Notes: a model not told the origin generated them from the sequence alone. Counted from the first letter of the stretch, positions 23,077 through 34,636 are shown. The stretch: DNA of 64,000 nt from Darksidea phi (GCA_030770425.1 JASJFT010000036.1:124001-188000), one strand, 5' to 3'. A program made the numbers and translations.

Positions 23077-23901
23077 TTATCCGTCCCACCGCTGTGCCTC
23101 TTTGTTGTAGCCTATGAGCTCCAAATCGATGTTGAGTGCCTTGAGCATCATGTCCATCGTGAATGACTGCTCTTGGTTAATACATGACTTTCACCCGCCC
23201 CTAATGAAGACGTTCGCACTCACGTCATCATCCGCGCACCTGAATGTCTCCTCTTCCTCTCTCTTCTCTCCCCCTCCATCTGCATCCCCATACTCATCAT
23301 ACTCCCCCTGGCCTTCTTCACTGTCTTCTCTCGCCATCATCAGCTTCTCTCTCTCCGCTTCCATTTCTTCCCTGTTAGCTTTCCTCCTCCACTCTCCCTG
23401 CTCTTTTTCCCTGTCTTTCCATGCACCGACACCGCCCATTCTGTTCACCCTGTCTCTTGTGGTCGCAAACAACTCCTCGGCTGCAGCCCGACTCGCCGTC
23501 CTCCACCGATCAATTAGCACGGTCAAATCGTCATCTTTGTTTGATGTAGCCAATGCATGTGCCTGGGACAGTAGCTGAATCTCGTTGCGCAGCTGCATGA
23601 TTTCGCGTGTCAGGCTGGGCTTTGGTACCGTCTTCTTTGGGACGGTGCGGGTGGGGGTTGCAAGGCTCGGCCGTGGGAGGGGTTTGGCTACGTTGGTAAG
23701 GTGGGGCCCGGCGATTGTGGACGTAGTGGAAGGTCCAACCACAGTGACCAATACTGGCGCGCTGATATCTGGTGGGTCGGAGGATGGTGGGTCAGAGCCG
23801 AAGGTCTGTTTCAGCGGCGTGCGGAAAGGTGATTTGAACGGCTTGTGGAGAGTTTTGGCGGCGTTGCTGAGCCGACGGCGTTTCGCTTGGGGCGTCGACA
23901 T
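23077..23901 (-). CDS. Mei5/Sfr1-like recombination mediator subunit
   Basis: By family, Sfr1/Mei5 (Dds20) pairs with Swi5/Sae3 and helps Rad51/Dmc1 form filaments in the nucleus. Two exons: 23901-23224 and 23169-23077 (256 aa). The N-terminus STPQAKRRRLSNAAKTLHKP with FKSPFRTP is the conserved entry motif. Residues about 105-190 form a predicted coiled coil (LRNEIQLLSQAHAL and following). Exon 2 encodes SFTMDMMLKALNIDLELIGY, the conserved C-terminal block; the intron has a GTGAGT donor and must use the AG of AAGAG to keep frame. An in-frame ATG at 23937 would add 12 residues. The family assignment rests on the two conserved ends; the middle is low complexity. Confidence 0.72.
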
Positions 23902-24196
23902 GCTTGCTGTCGCATGCGTCTGAATGGTTTCTAGCAAGTGGAGTGCGGTGCTGTGTTCACACGATTGTTGAGTTCGGGTATGATATCGGCTTCGTCAAAA
24001 GTGGGGAGTCTACTTTTGCAGAACACGCTAGCTCACGCTATCACGTGTACAGCTCCTCCAGCACTCGGCTTACGGCATCCGCTGCTCCCCGCTTTTTGCA
24101 GTCACGAATATCCATCTCACATATAGGTTGTGTGTTTGCTATAGAGATGGATTGATGGGGCGAGGCAGCGAGGTATTGGGTTCACAACCGGCGTCT

Positions 24197-25724
24197 CTAC
24201 AGTTTAATGGAGACGTCTAATCGGTCCAATGCAACTGCAACTCCTGCTAGCGTAGCCATGTAGCCCACTAAAACAACCATCGTCTCTAGGATGCCCATAT
24301 GCAAGGTTGGCATAGTCATGTTCACGAGCCCTGTAAGCAGGTTCGCCAGCAAGAAGACGGCCAAACCATTACGATTGATGGCATACAGCATCTTACTCGT
24401 TGCGTCCTTGCACTTCTGCTTTTCCTCTTCTTTCATAGTAACTTTGTGTATGTTTGGAAACAACACAGTTTCAATAGCGCAGCATATCGCGATTTGGTAA
24501 CTGTTGAAGGAGCAAACCCACAGAAAGTAGGGCAGGTTGGCCAATCGTCGCGAAACACTGAGCCCAAGACCGTAGTAGCTAATAGAGAAGTGGAACAGGG
24601 CCGTCCATGAAAGGGCAGTGATGACAAGCTTGCCCAGAATCGATTGCCGAAATCTTGCTGCTGCTGATGTCGTCTTGGGAAGCGGCCGCTGCCTCGGTAG
24701 CGCAATTGAGCCTAGAGATTGTCCGGCAAGGAAGATTGCGAGATAACCGAACAAGGAGAAGATTCCCTCCCGGTTTTTTGAGATCAAGTCGGTCCGAGGA
24801 GCGGTTAGAATAAAAGCGCTGAGCCTAGTCTTGTCCAGAGCTAGCTCGTAAGCCGCGGCTAGAATGCAAGATAGAACCGCATAGGACGGTATGAGGGCAA
24901 AAGCTGACTGGAACAGCGCGACAAATGGCGGTAGAAAGCCAAGCGTGAAGAAAAAGTTCCAGTGTACGCCATATTCAGTAACGTGCTCTGCATAGTCCAG
25001 TCCTTTGACCGAAACAAGCCTTACAACACCCAGGACCAACAGCGGCAGCGCATGCCTCATTGACGCAACCAAGCGCTTCGAAAGCGGCGGAAGCTTCCCA
25101 CCCTGCGTTTTGAGGGAGGACCGGACAGACACGACGCCATTCGTGAAGACGAAGGATCCAACTCCCATGTCCATCAGCGATGTTCCCCAATTCTCGACTT
25201 TCGCAAACCGTCGGGGAAAGACGCGAAAGTCCACAGCCAGAATGGCGATGCATGTTATGACCATCATGGAGCCGCGATAGTGTGTGATGAAGGGTTTCAT
25301 GGGTAGCGGGTCGAGAGTAGTATCTCCGCTGTTACCGGTCTTCTTCGGGGGTCGCAGTGCATTCCGCCTCGCGGCGGCTTGCGGTGTTGAGGCGTAGAGG
25401 AAGGCGGCGGGGAGCAGCAGGAGTGCATTCAGGATCCATGGTGACGACGAATAGACGGTAGTCGCGCCAAGCGTCACTCCACAATTGAGCAGAAAATCGA
25501 CGAGAAAGGCGCTATGCGTGTACGGCACAAATTGTCGCGTACGCGACTGAAGGACAGACCACAAGAGTATCGTGAACTACCAGCGGTTAGCATAGGCAAA
25601 GCGTGAGGCCATGGGCCATGTACGGTACAGGCATTGCAAGAGAGACACTGTTGATGTCGAAGAGGGAGCTCCCCGTGAGCCCGGAGACATGCTCCATCTT
25701 TAGTTGCTTGTAGTCTTTCGCCAT
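24197..25724 (-). CDS. gwt1: GPI-anchor biosynthesis inositol acyltransferase Gwt1
   Basis: Acylates the inositol of GlcN-PI in the ER membrane, an early step of GPI-anchor assembly (PIG-W in animals). Two exons: 25724-25629 and 25576-24197 (491 aa). The start reads MAKDYKQLKMEHVSGLTGSS and the intron joins INSVSLAMP to FTILLWSVLQSRTRQ, as in Gwt1 homologues. The body is a multi-pass membrane protein with about a dozen hydrophobic segments. Conserved blocks include KPFITHYRGSMM, DFRVFPRRFAKVENWGTSLM, DMGVGSFVFTNGVVS and EYGVHWNFFFTLGF. NREGIFSLFGYLAIFLAG and ANLLTGLVNMTMPTL near the C-terminus are also typical. Appears complete. Confidence 0.95.
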
Positions 25725-26368
25725 GACGAGTAACAGGCGTTCAACATTGAAGGTCGGGAGGTTCCAGTGTTGCGCGAAGGTGTCTTTCCAAGTCGGCCCG
25801 AGCGGTTATTCCGGGGCCGAGCGGCTTCACTGCACCGCTTCGCGACTTCCTCGCAGTCACTGTCAGTCTCCACATGCAAACGTGGAGTAGAATTCACACG
25901 TAGGCCCTACAGATGTACATTAAGCGAGTTCTCGGGGCAGAAATCCATTACTTTATTCTCCAAGGGCTGCCATGATACACACACAGTCTGAGTGCAAGCG
26001 CAAGTGCAGGCGCAAGAGGTAATAGAGCGATGACTTTCATATCTTCAGCAGGTAAGGTAGTCGACCCAGGTGCGGTATACGCTCTTTGCGCTCGCGTACA
26101 TGTTGTCGGTCTTGTTGACATTTCGTAATCTGCCTTCACTACTTGTTCCTTGTTCCTTTCACTGCCCGTTTTCACGCGTTTCTCGGGCGACCACACCCTC
26201 CAGAGCTGCAATGTTTCTGCCCGAGGCCGGTTTAGATGCAGCCGTTTGCTGTGGCTCCGCGACCTTGTTGACGTTCGCTGTTCGTGTTGGCTTCTTTATA
26301 AACAACCCGTCCGCCCACACCCGCGCCCTCTTGCTCCTCGCCCATCCCACGCAAGAGGCTACCACACC
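25725..26368. other. Divergent intergenic region between GWT1 and a serine-rich gene
   Basis: Both flanking genes point outward, so this holds two promoters. CT-rich stretches occur near 26130-26200 and 26310-26365. A short purine-rich repeat lies near 25990-26015 (GCAAGCGCAAGTGCAGGCGCAAG). No gene was supported. Confidence 0.5.
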
Positions 26369-29300
26369 ATGTTCCGTCCGCTCGTCGATATCGACGCCAA
26401 CTCCCGCCAGATTGGCGTCAAAGCATCACAGCTGCCGGCCAAAACACATAGTCCCATGGCACCGCCATCCGCGGGCAGCGAGCATCGTCGCAACCCCTTC
26501 CGCGTCAGTGCATCTGGGTCGCCGCGATACATGACGCATAAAGCGTCACCGATGGCTACCTTGACACCGACAGTCGGCTCCAAGATTCCTCGCAAGGCCG
26601 GTACCCCTACCTTACCCAGGCGATCTCAAATGGGAGCAGGTGCTACATCGCGTGCAGGGACAAAGACAACCGCAGGAGGCCCCTCGGCAATCCCAGTAAG
26701 TTGCACGGGTTGTTTGGCTCGAACGAAAAAGTGCTAACTCGCGCATAGAAGCCGGCATACAGCCCGCCTGTCAATCGACACAAGCCTCTTCCGAGTCCAC
26801 CCGTTGCACAATATGTGAACCCAGCGAGCCCTCCCAAAGCGCAGCGCACACTGGTCGATGCCGAGGTCGCTGGAACTCCCACATCGGAGGAATGGCCAAT
26901 ACTGTCTCCTGAGAATGTTCCGTCCGAGAAGTCTTCACCCATGAGCGCCGCTAGCTCGAGGTACTCCAAGGACGACAGGACTCCACAGTCCGCGCAGCGG
27001 CAAGACGGTGACCACAACATAGAACTTCCCTCAACCGCCCCGCTGGAGATCCGCTACAAAGGCGCCGCGAGCCCTGCGCCAGAGTCTTCAACCGATCGCG
27101 GCTCTCTCACCAAAACTGAGCGGGCACGCGTATGTGGTTCCGACATTTTGGGGTCGCCGCTAACGACTGTGCATGCTATCACCACAGCTCATGAGGAAGC
27201 CTTGGACAGCCCGATCACCCGCAAGCTAGCTGTCCCTCCTCGTATCAGCTCACAGCGGAGATCCCTTCCACTACCTAACAAAGGGCATCAGCCATCCCTA
27301 CATACAGTCGCGCTTGCTACCACATCTTTTCGGCAGCAAACGAAGCCAGGTTCGACAAAGTGGCCATTACTTGATGGTAAAAGGAATAAAGAGTCCCCAT
27401 CCGCGAGTGTCCCACTGATCGCTGGAGACGAGGTAGCACTTGATGTGGAGAACAATGGGCCCGATGCCATTGGCAGTAAAGCTCATGGCGTACCTGAGTC
27501 GGCAGACACTTGCCACCCTTCACTCACGCAGCAGGCTTCACTGCCTTCAACGTCCACTTGCAGCATGGCGACCGGATCTTCTCTAGATAATGAGCTGCTC
27601 CAAGACCCTAAGCCTGGCGACCGTGTAAAGCGTCTTTCAGGGTATGCGACCGGCTACGGTCTTGGTCCGATCCTAAGGATCGCGAAAAATGCAGATTCGG
27701 TCCTGCTCGGTCAAGGGAATTCCACCCCAGATGTCCCTTCCGTTGCAGATGCTGATCCCAGCAAGACCGCCCAGGAACGATCTCTGAGCGCACTGGCTGG
27801 TCGAATTTCTCGGCAAACTATGACACGCATGTCAATTAGTATAGGCTCGCGCTCAAGCACACCGCAGCTCGTTGAGAACGAGACGGATGCGAACTCAATA
27901 ATCAAGATTGAACCCATCCGGTCTATGCAACCGCCAAGAGAAGTTGTTGCTGATCACCATCTCAGAAGCTGCTCATCCCCTGTTCCCCTACCATCTCAGC
28001 TCTCCAGAAAGCACAGCAAATTGCCAACATCTTCATCGAATGGCAAGCGAGGTGCTCTCGCTACATCTCACACCATAGCACCATGGAAACATGAGGATTC
28101 CGAACGCCGAAGTTTTCACATTGGAGGTTTACCAATCGGACTTCAAGAGGTTGGGAAGGTTAGTATTAGGAGCCACTTAGGGGATGAACGAGGATTACTG
28201 ACAACCATAATAGGGCGAGTACAGAGTAGAAGTGCGCCCATCGAAAGCAATCCCCCCCAAAGCAAGTCAGGTGCTTGGGGTTGACGCCAATTCTCCAGAT
28301 CCAGTCATCACTAAGAACTCTCCTAAGAACAACCCGTTCAAGGCGAAGAAGGCGACTGCGGATCGACACGGAACGGGCGCCTCACTCATCCGACCAGCGC
28401 ACCGTAACAGTTGCAATGTAGCTATCAAGAATGGCTCCCCTGGCTCTAGGTCATCTCCAGCATCTCGTGCCTCGCGATACCGCGGCGAGAACTCGCCCCG
28501 CTTAAACAAAGCTGGCTCTAGTAAGAGTGCTACGCCAGGGCTAGGCGTCGCAACGCCGGAGCTCCGCGAGCCATCCATGACTGCGGAGAACAAGACGCCC
28601 GTGCACTCCAGGTCAAACACCCAGTCCTCGCCCAAGTGCCAAGGTGGTAGGGACTTCCTTCGCAAGAATGACGGCAACGCAAAACAAGCAGCTGCCAAGG
28701 TCAAGGCCAAGCGCAGCTTCCGAGACTTCTTCCACATACGCGATGGCAAACGCACTGAGAAGACCCCCAAGCCTGCTGAATACAAGCGGTCATCTTTGAC
28801 AGTAACTGGAAACACCCTGGCCAAACGCTTTAGGCATTCCGCGAATTTTTCCAAGCCGAATCTGCCAAAGGCATCTGAGTTTGAGGCACCGGTACACCGC
28901 GAACCGGAAGCCAAACCTCGCACACATGATAGGGACCATCAGGAGATTGCACCCTCGAATGCTACGCCAGAAGCACCACCAGCAACATGTTCAGAAACGG
29001 CCGTCATTGTCAATAACATTGTCAACCACGTCTCTTCGCTCCCCAATAACTCACCGGACCGTTTGCGTGGCCTTGAGATTGCAGAGGTCTGTAAAACCAT
29101 TCACATTCGATCGTTTATGTTACAAGAACTCGTTCTGACGGTACAAATCAAACAGATACTCCTCAATTCCGTGGACGCGTACAAGCAAGCCAAGATCTCG
29201 GCAACGAAGGCGAAGAAGCACGCTCGCCAGGCCGAACTGAACGCGGAACGGGCGGGCGTTGAGCTAGAAAGATTGCAGAAGCTGTGCGAGCCGGACTTTG

Positions 29301-29407
29301 ACCATGAGACGGTGCAGACGATCAAGGAGCTGGTCAAGTGTGTCGACTCGATTGGACGTCCGGAGCAGAGCTCGCACTCTTCGGGAAAAGCTACGCCTAC
29401 GCAGTAG
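26369..29407 (+). CDS. Long Ser/Pro-rich protein with C-terminal coiled coil, unknown
   Basis: Not recognised. Three exons: 26369-26695, 26749-28158, 28214-29407 (976 aa); both junctions keep frame and have good donors and acceptors. The first ~800 residues are low complexity, rich in Ser, Pro, Thr, Lys and Arg, with many SP/TP sites, as in disordered cytoskeletal or signalling scaffolds. A short basic block KRSFRDFFHIRDGKRTEKTP lies near residue 725. The C-terminus (about residues 860-960) is predicted helical, with KAKKHARQAELNAERAGVEL and ERLQKLCEPDFDHETVQTIK. No membrane segment. A phospho-regulated scaffold is a guess from composition only. Confidence 0.8.
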
Positions 29408-29928
29408 CCGGTGTATCAGACGCGACGTTGACAGAGAGGTATGCTGTGGGTGAAGTGATCTCCGCGCCGTTGCCGCTAACATTCCCAAGGAGCTTTTGAA
29501 TGTCTGTTAATCAGCGAAGCCGAGCCGTTCAATGATGCGAGGAGCAGTTTCCCTTGGTTTCACGACGGATCTCCACCAGGATGATTGGTATAATGTCAGA
29601 GGTTTGATCTGGGTTTCGTGCAAGATACGTGTAGAGTGTGTCATGTCGGTTTGATTTTGGAGTTGTGTATAAGTAGCGTCGTCCTATAGGCAGGCAAGGG
29701 AGCCCTTTTGCTTGATAACAAAACTTAAATCATTCGGATACCATGACCAAGCAATACCGCTGATTTAGACGTCACGTCCCATGCTCCCAGCCCGCCCAAA
29801 TATTCTTACAAGTCCTAGGACCAGCAATCATCCAGCGCCGAAAATATGAAGCGGGGATTGTCGTCACATATCTGGCCCATTAACCTCGATTCCTGTTGCT
29901 CTTGAGTTCCCTAATGATTCCCGTCGCC
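29408..29928. other. Intergenic between convergent genes, nothing recognised
   Basis: 3' spacer between the serine-rich gene and TIM10. No repeat or RNA was seen. Confidence 0.5.
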
Positions 29929-30298
29929 TCACATGCCCCCTCCAAACATAGCGCCACCGGCGCCGCCCTGCCTGTTCTGCGCCTCGCCCTGCATCTTCTC
30001 GCTGACCTTGACGTTGACTTCAAAGAATTTTGCAACGCAGCGGTCGAGGCAGACGGATTCGCCTTTGTTGAGGTCGGGCTCGCGGTACGTGTTGTCGATG
30101 CATTTTTTGCTGCAGGATGCGACAAGCCTATGCGCGCCACCATCAGCAGCTGTCTAGGTTGGCGAGACCGAGGGAATGCGGCCGCGAAGGCATGACGTAC
30201 CGTGAATACATGTCCGAAACCATGTCTATTTCTGCCTCTGCTTGGGCGATCTTTTGCTCCGAGGAGACTTGTGGTTGGCGGCCGAAGAGAAAGGACAT
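29929..30298 (-). CDS. tim10: Mitochondrial import chaperone Tim10 (small Tim)
   Basis: Works with Tim9 in the mitochondrial intermembrane space, carrying hydrophobic carrier proteins from TOM to TIM22. Two exons: 30298-30201 and 30127-29929 (98 aa). The N-terminus [20 protein letters not shown] and [11 protein letters not shown] are Tim10-like. The twin CX3C motif is present as CSKKC and CLDRC, 16 residues apart, with [13 protein letters not shown] between. [10 protein letters not shown] distinguishes it from Tim9, Tim8 and Tim13. The C-terminus is a short Gly-rich tail. The intron (30128-30200) falls just before the first CX3C. Complete and of normal size. Confidence 0.95.
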
Positions 30299-30608
30299 TC
30301 TGGGTGATTGGCGAGATTTCTCGGAAGCGGTTTGTGAATGAAGGAACGATGGAGAGGTTTGCGTTTAATGTTGTGTGTTGGTGTCGCAATGGGGTTGTGG
30401 ACGATGATGAGAAGGAGAAAGTTTCGGGAGCTAGGGGCTGTTCGTGGCCTGTGCGACGCAGACACGAACCAACACTTCACGTCGCGATGCATTCCTGACG
30501 ATTCCACTCAAATGAGCATTGAATTGTGCAAACTATGTCGGATGGTTTTGAACCACGTCGGAGTGAAAAAGCTACTTTTCTAGTACGCCAATACAGCTTA
30601 ATCAACCC
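30299..30608. other. Spacer upstream of TIM10, nothing recognised
   Basis: TIM10 promoter side and 3' side of the MYND-finger gene. No motif was supported. Confidence 0.45.
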
Positions 30609-31343
30609 TTACAGCCCCATCATCGACAAGACTTGCCCATTGCCTGGTCCTCCACTCTCCATAGTCGCCATCATCTTCCTCATTTTCGTGCCCGGCCCAC
30701 TGCCAGCCGGCGGGCATCCGTAGACCCCTTCTGCAAGCATACGCAACTGCATGGGCATCTTTTGTTCCCCATAGTGGGCGATAATGGCATCCTTGTCCAC
30801 TTTGGTCCTCAGACTGCTCCAGTTGCCGCCATCATGGCCAAAGTCTTCGCATTCTTTCTGCTTCTCTACGGTCCACCAAGGAGGAAGAAGGTTGCGACGG
30901 CTGGAGGCAAGACGCATAAAGTTGCGGAAGCCTTCGATGCTAGAGGAGGCCCCTGTGTAGACACTATTCGGGTCCCTCTTGCCCTCGTACTGAAAGGCGT
31001 CAGCTTGGCGCATGCGGAACGCGTCGATCAACAGCTTGAACACGTCCTTCTCAGTCCTCTCGTGCAGATATGTTGCCTTGTCGAGACGCGTGAACGGGTT
31101 CGATATGTGCGTCTCTAGATTCTTGGCACGTGCGGTCCGGTAGTTGGAGCTGCTCTCGATCTTTGGCGCATTGGACGAGGTGTTGTCGGCAGTATTTGCA
31201 GTACAGACTTTCTTGTGCGTTTTCCAGTGCGCGCGTTGGCATTCGCGGGAGCAATATAGTGTTGAGTGGCATTTCGCGCAGCGCTTCATGTTGGGGACCT
31301 CAGCCGCCGTTTTGTGGCATTGGGTGCAGGCCGTGGTATCCAT
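30609..31343 (-). CDS. MYND-type zinc-finger protein
   Basis: Single exon, 244 aa. Residues 6-47 form a complete MYND finger: CTQC, then CAKC, YCSRECQ and HWKTHKKVC, giving the C4-C2HC zinc pattern used for protein-protein contacts. The rest is mostly helical and charged, with FTRLDKATYLHERTEKDVFK followed by LLIDAFRMRQADAF and a C-terminal GNWSSLRTKVDKDAI region. This arrangement, a short N-terminal MYND followed by a conserved 190-residue tail, is common in small uncharacterised filamentous-fungus proteins. There is no SET domain. Partner and role unknown. Confidence 0.85.
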   Translation of the reverse strand: MDTTACTQCHKTAAEVPNMKRCAKCHSTLYCSRECQRAHWKTHKKVCTANTADNTSSNAPKIESSSNYRTARAKNLETHISNPFTRLDKATYLHERTEKDVFKLLIDAFRMRQADAFQYEGKRDPNSVYTGASSSIEGFRNFMRLASSRRNLLPPWWTVEKQKECEDFGHDGGNWSSLRTKVDKDAIIAHYGEQKMPMQLRMLAEGVYGCPPAGSGPGTKMRKMMATMESGGPGNGQVLSMMGL

Positions 31344-31812
31344 GTTGATGACTGATGAGAATGTGAAGTGTGAGTCTAGTTGTTTCGGAGGAGTATTGGG
31401 CTTGAGTTTGTCTAAGGAGATAGCTGAGAAAAGGATGCAAGGGATGCACCCTTACCTGTTTGGACGGGCGGGGAAGGTTGCGCGGCAAACGTCATCGACT
31501 TTGTGACGGGCCGTGTACCACCAGGTCTCTTTATGAGATTCGCTCACGTGATCTGGCTGTACTACATAAATGCTAAAAGCGCACGGGCCGTATACATTAT
31601 GTGAGCGAATCTCATCCCGAGAACCGATGGTATACACGCGTCGAGCTGCATGACTCGGCCCACGATCCCTGCTCGGCGAGACATGGACCGACCAACCCTC
31701 CCATAGCCATCGACAGCTGTCTATAAGATGGCACTGGCGCTGATAAGACCGCGGACAGTTCGACACTCGATTTCCATCTACGACTTGAGGGAAGTCTCTC
31801 ACCCCATCCTCT
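31344..31812. other. Divergent intergenic region containing a palindromic element
   Basis: Lies between the MYND gene and the dehydrogenase, whose starts face away from each other. It contains the inverted-repeat element at about 31512-31638, listed separately. No gene was recognised. Confidence 0.5.
31512..31638. repeat. Palindromic (fold-back) element, perfect 15-bp arms in longer imperfect arms
   Basis: ATGAGATTCGCTCAC at 31533-31547 is exactly inverted at 31601-31615. The imperfect arms extend outward to CGTGTACCACC on the left and its near-inverse GGTATACACG on the right, giving arms of about 37 bp around a 53-bp centre. ACGGGCCGT also occurs twice in the same orientation (about 31505 and 31583). 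It could be a tiny MITE or a regulatory palindrome between two divergent genes. Confidence 0.7.
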
Positions 31813-32950
31813 ATGCAAAACCCTTCCATTGTGCTGTACGGGCCGGGCAAGGCCAGGCTAGAAGACAAGCCGGTACCTGAAATAGTCGACAGCCATGATG
31901 TGATCGTCCGGATCGCTTTTGTAGGTGTCTGCGGGAGCGATGTTAGTCTACTCTCCACTTAAAAGCTTGTTTTGACGTAGTCAGACGTGTGCTGACTACG
32001 ACTAGGTCCATTTCTGGAATCATGGCGGCATCGGCAAAGTCGTCGACCCAGAAGCCGGCATCGTGATGGGCCACGAAGCTTCCGGGACCATCGCCTCCAT
32101 CGGCCCTTCAGTGACGCGCGTCTCGGTCGGTGACCATGTGGCTATCGAGCCTGGGGTTCCTTGTCGGTATTGCAGCTTTTGTAAACTAGGATCGTATCAT
32201 TTATGTAGGGACATGCGATTTGCCGCCGCGCCTGGACCACCTGATACGCAAGGCACGTTGTGCAAGTACTTCAAAGTCGCTGAGGATTTTGTGTATAAAG
32301 TCGGCGATAAGATGAGTTTAGAGGAGGCGGTGCTGGTAGAGCCCACGAGCGTAGCCGTTCACGCAGCCAAACTCGCAGATGTGCGGCCTGGCGAAACGGT
32401 GGCAGTGATGGGGAGTGGGACGATTGGGCTACTGTGCGCGGCTGTTGCGAGAGAATTCGGTGCCCATCGTATCATCCTCGTCGACATTCTGGACCAGAAA
32501 CTAAACTTTGCGAAACAGTTTCTAGACTGCGAGACCTTCAAGCCCTCCACCACCTCTTCCGCCGAAGAAAATGCCGCATCCCTCCTCTCCACTCTCAATC
32601 TCTCGCCAATGACCATCGATACCGTCATCGAAGCCTCTGGTGCCGCTTCGTCCATCGAGACGGGCATCAGCATCCTCCGGCCCGGGGGCAAGTACGTGCA
32701 AACGGGCATGGGCAGGCCGAAGATTGAGTTCCCGATCGGCATGATGAGTGCGAAGGAACTGATGGTTAGAGGCTGCTTCCGGTATAGCGCGGGCGACTAT
32801 GAGCTCGCTGTTAGTCTATTGGCGAGGGGTAGGATTGATGTAAAGCCGCTCATTAGTTCGACGACAAGGTTTGAGGACGCGACGGTTGCGTGGGAGAAGA
32901 CGAGGAGGGGGGAGGGGATTAAGAATTTGATTAAAGGGGTAGAAGTTTGA
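31813..32950 (+). CDS. Zinc-dependent polyol dehydrogenase (xylitol/sorbitol dehydrogenase type)
   Basis: NAD-dependent oxidation of a sugar alcohol to a ketose, as in pentose catabolism, in the cytosol. Two exons: 31813-31941 and 32006-32950 (357 aa, normal for the medium-chain family). Catalytic zinc ligands are Cys in VGVCGSDVHFW and His-Glu in GIVMGHEASG. The structural zinc loop is CRYCSFCKLGSYHLC with all four Cys, followed by EPTSVAVHAA. The cofactor fold has GSGTIGLL with VDILDQK at the end of beta-2, and the Asp there fits NAD preference. Xylitol versus sorbitol or L-arabinitol cannot be separated by reading. A palindromic element lies about 175 bp upstream of the ATG. Confidence 0.9.
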
Positions 32951-33034
32951 TCCGAAGCACAATACATAGTATGATGTTTAAGTAAAGGTCGCGTACTCTA
33001 CATGCACAGCAGCAATGCAAATCTAATTGCTGCC

Positions 33035-33697
33035 CTACGGATAGCGATCGCTCACAAACACCGTCAACGCCTGCCCAATCCAACCCCAAGCCCTCGCGTC
33101 CTCAAGCACCCTCCTCGCAATCTCCCAATCGCACTCAGTCGTATCCAGTCCCGCCATCGCCCTTGCTTGCCTCTGCTCCACTAAATCCCTTCCGTTCCAC
33201 GCATCAAACGGACCAGACACCCCTAACGCCTCGCGGCGGGCCATGTCACCCAGCTCGGCTCGGTACCGGCGCATTCTTCGTGGTTCTGATCTTGCGAGCA
33301 CGTGCGGCCGGACGTCGAAGTCGAAGTGCTCGCAGCGGCAGTACTCGCCTTCAAGGGGGAGTTCGCGGACCGGACAGTAACCATTGCGGCCGAACCTGGA
33401 GCGGCAGTGGCGCTGGCCGCCGGCATAGCGGATGCGTTGACCGCGGCTGCCTTCAGTGATGGAGTCGTACGTGTCGTCGATGCGCGGGACTGGGTTGTTA
33501 TTGCCAGCAGTAGTGGCGGTGCGAATGGGAATTGTGTCAAGCAAGGCACCAGCCCCAAAGAGGAGGAAACCGCCCCTGGATTCCGTCGTCATTCCCAGCG
33601 CCTCCGTGATATGCTGTCCTGTAATAGAGTCCGGTAAGCCTCCGTCTCCGAGTCCCCGCGTAGTCGATTCGGTTAGTTCCTGATATCGAGCGGACAT
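33035..33697 (-). CDS. Hypothetical protein
   Basis: Not recognised. One open frame of 220 codons from the ATG at 33697, without introns. The C-terminal half is charged with regularly spaced aromatics (RRYRAELGDMARREALGV, GLDTTECDWEIARRV, RAWGWIGQALTVFVSD) and reads like a folded helical domain. The middle has a Cys-containing stretch (CRSRFGRNGYCPVRELPLEG and EYCRCEHFDFD). The N-terminal ~80 residues are poorly ordered, so an upstream exon is possible. Convergent with the dehydrogenase (84 bp between stops). It could be a real lineage-specific gene. Confidence 0.55.
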   Translation of the reverse strand: MSARYQELTESTTRGLGDGGLPDSITGQHITEALGMTTESRGGFLLFGAGALLDTIPIRTATTAGNNNPVPRIDDTYDSITEGSRGQRIRYAGGQRHCRSRFGRNGYCPVRELPLEGEYCRCEHFDFDVRPHVLARSEPRRMRRYRAELGDMARREALGVSGPFDAWNGRDLVEQRQARAMAGLDTTECDWEIARRVLEDARAWGWIGQALTVFVSDRYP

Positions 33698-34300
33698 CAC
33701 CTCAAGCCGGGCTAGGCTATCGTTTGCTGCGCGTGGCGTGTTGTTCGTTCGTTGGGTGTCTGAATTATTGTTTGTGGGCGGTCTGCGTTGATCACCGTGT
33801 TTGGTGGATGTGGTTGAGCTCTGTTAAACGCGTATTTGGTGAAGAGCCGTGTTAACAGGCGAAAATTGACTTTTTGTAACGAATGCTAACGCGATTCGTT
33901 TCCGCGGCCAGCAGCGTTTACTGCTGCAGACCCTATCCCTTGCAATGCGCTGTTGGAAAGTCATGAGCCAAGGGAAATGAGCATCGACTGCGGCGTAAGC
34001 TTGACTGGGAGCGTGCGATCGCATTTTCCTACTAGAAAGAGAGCTGGGTGCCACAGCTTTTCGTAGAATAATGGGGACTCCACATGGTCAGTCTACATAT
34101 TCTACTTTACACATCACACTCCCGGGGAAGATGGTTTGATCAAGTACAGGCATTCATAATAAGCCAAAATATTTGCAGGTCCCAATCAGAAGTAACCCGA
34201 AAACCATCATGACTCATCCATGGACCCTAATTCCGCCTAGAAGAACTGATGTTCCACATGTAGTATTTCCACCCCCGCGTTGTAAGACGCAACTTCATCC
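33698..34300. other. Intergenic, nothing recognised
   Basis: No conserved frame, RNA or repeat was found. Confidence 0.45.
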
Positions 34301-34636
34301 TTAATAGAAGATATTTTCCACATCATTCTCCAATTTGGAGTCGAAATCAGAGCCTTCCGCCTCCTCCTTTAATATCCAGTCCTCGGGACATTCATCGCGC
34401 TTGCTCAAGGACGCAGATTCTTCCCTCACGACCAACTTAGCGCTACGCTCGAAAATGGTCTTCTTCTCGTCGAAGTTTTCAGAGTTCAGGAGAGTGACCT
34501 TGGTGGCAGCGGGGTTCTCCTTGAGCGTCGGAAACTCAACACGGATCCATACCTTGCAGTCGGCAACCTCGTCGTTGAACGGGGCGACCACATATTCCTC
34601 CCCCAAAGCTTTCTTAGCGAAGACGCTGGAGATGTG
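34301..34636 (-). CDS. Possible small acidic protein, 3' exon only
   Basis: Not recognised. An open block of 112 codons ends at 34301 and begins at 34636 directly after GCTAACTCCGGTAG, a clear branch-point and acceptor. It therefore looks like a last exon. It reads GEEYVVAPFNDEVADCKVWI followed by an acidic Glu/Lys-rich tail. An upstream exon from the ATG at 34717 using a GTGTAT donor would give a short hydrophobic start (MVFSFAASIAAA). That would overlap the start of the ankyrin pseudogene on the other strand, so I treat it as unproven. Confidence 0.35.
   Translation of the reverse strand, partial: HISSVFAKKALGEEYVVAPFNDEVADCKVWIRVEFPTLKENPAATKVTLLNSENFDEKKTIFERSAKLVVREESASLSKRDECPEDWILKEEAEGSDFDSKLENDVENIFY

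Noticed and set aside
26150..26368. Upstream extension of the serine-rich gene in frame with its ATG-containing block
   Set aside because: The sequence before 26369 is a CT-rich leader; the ATG at 26369 begins the protein-like sequence.
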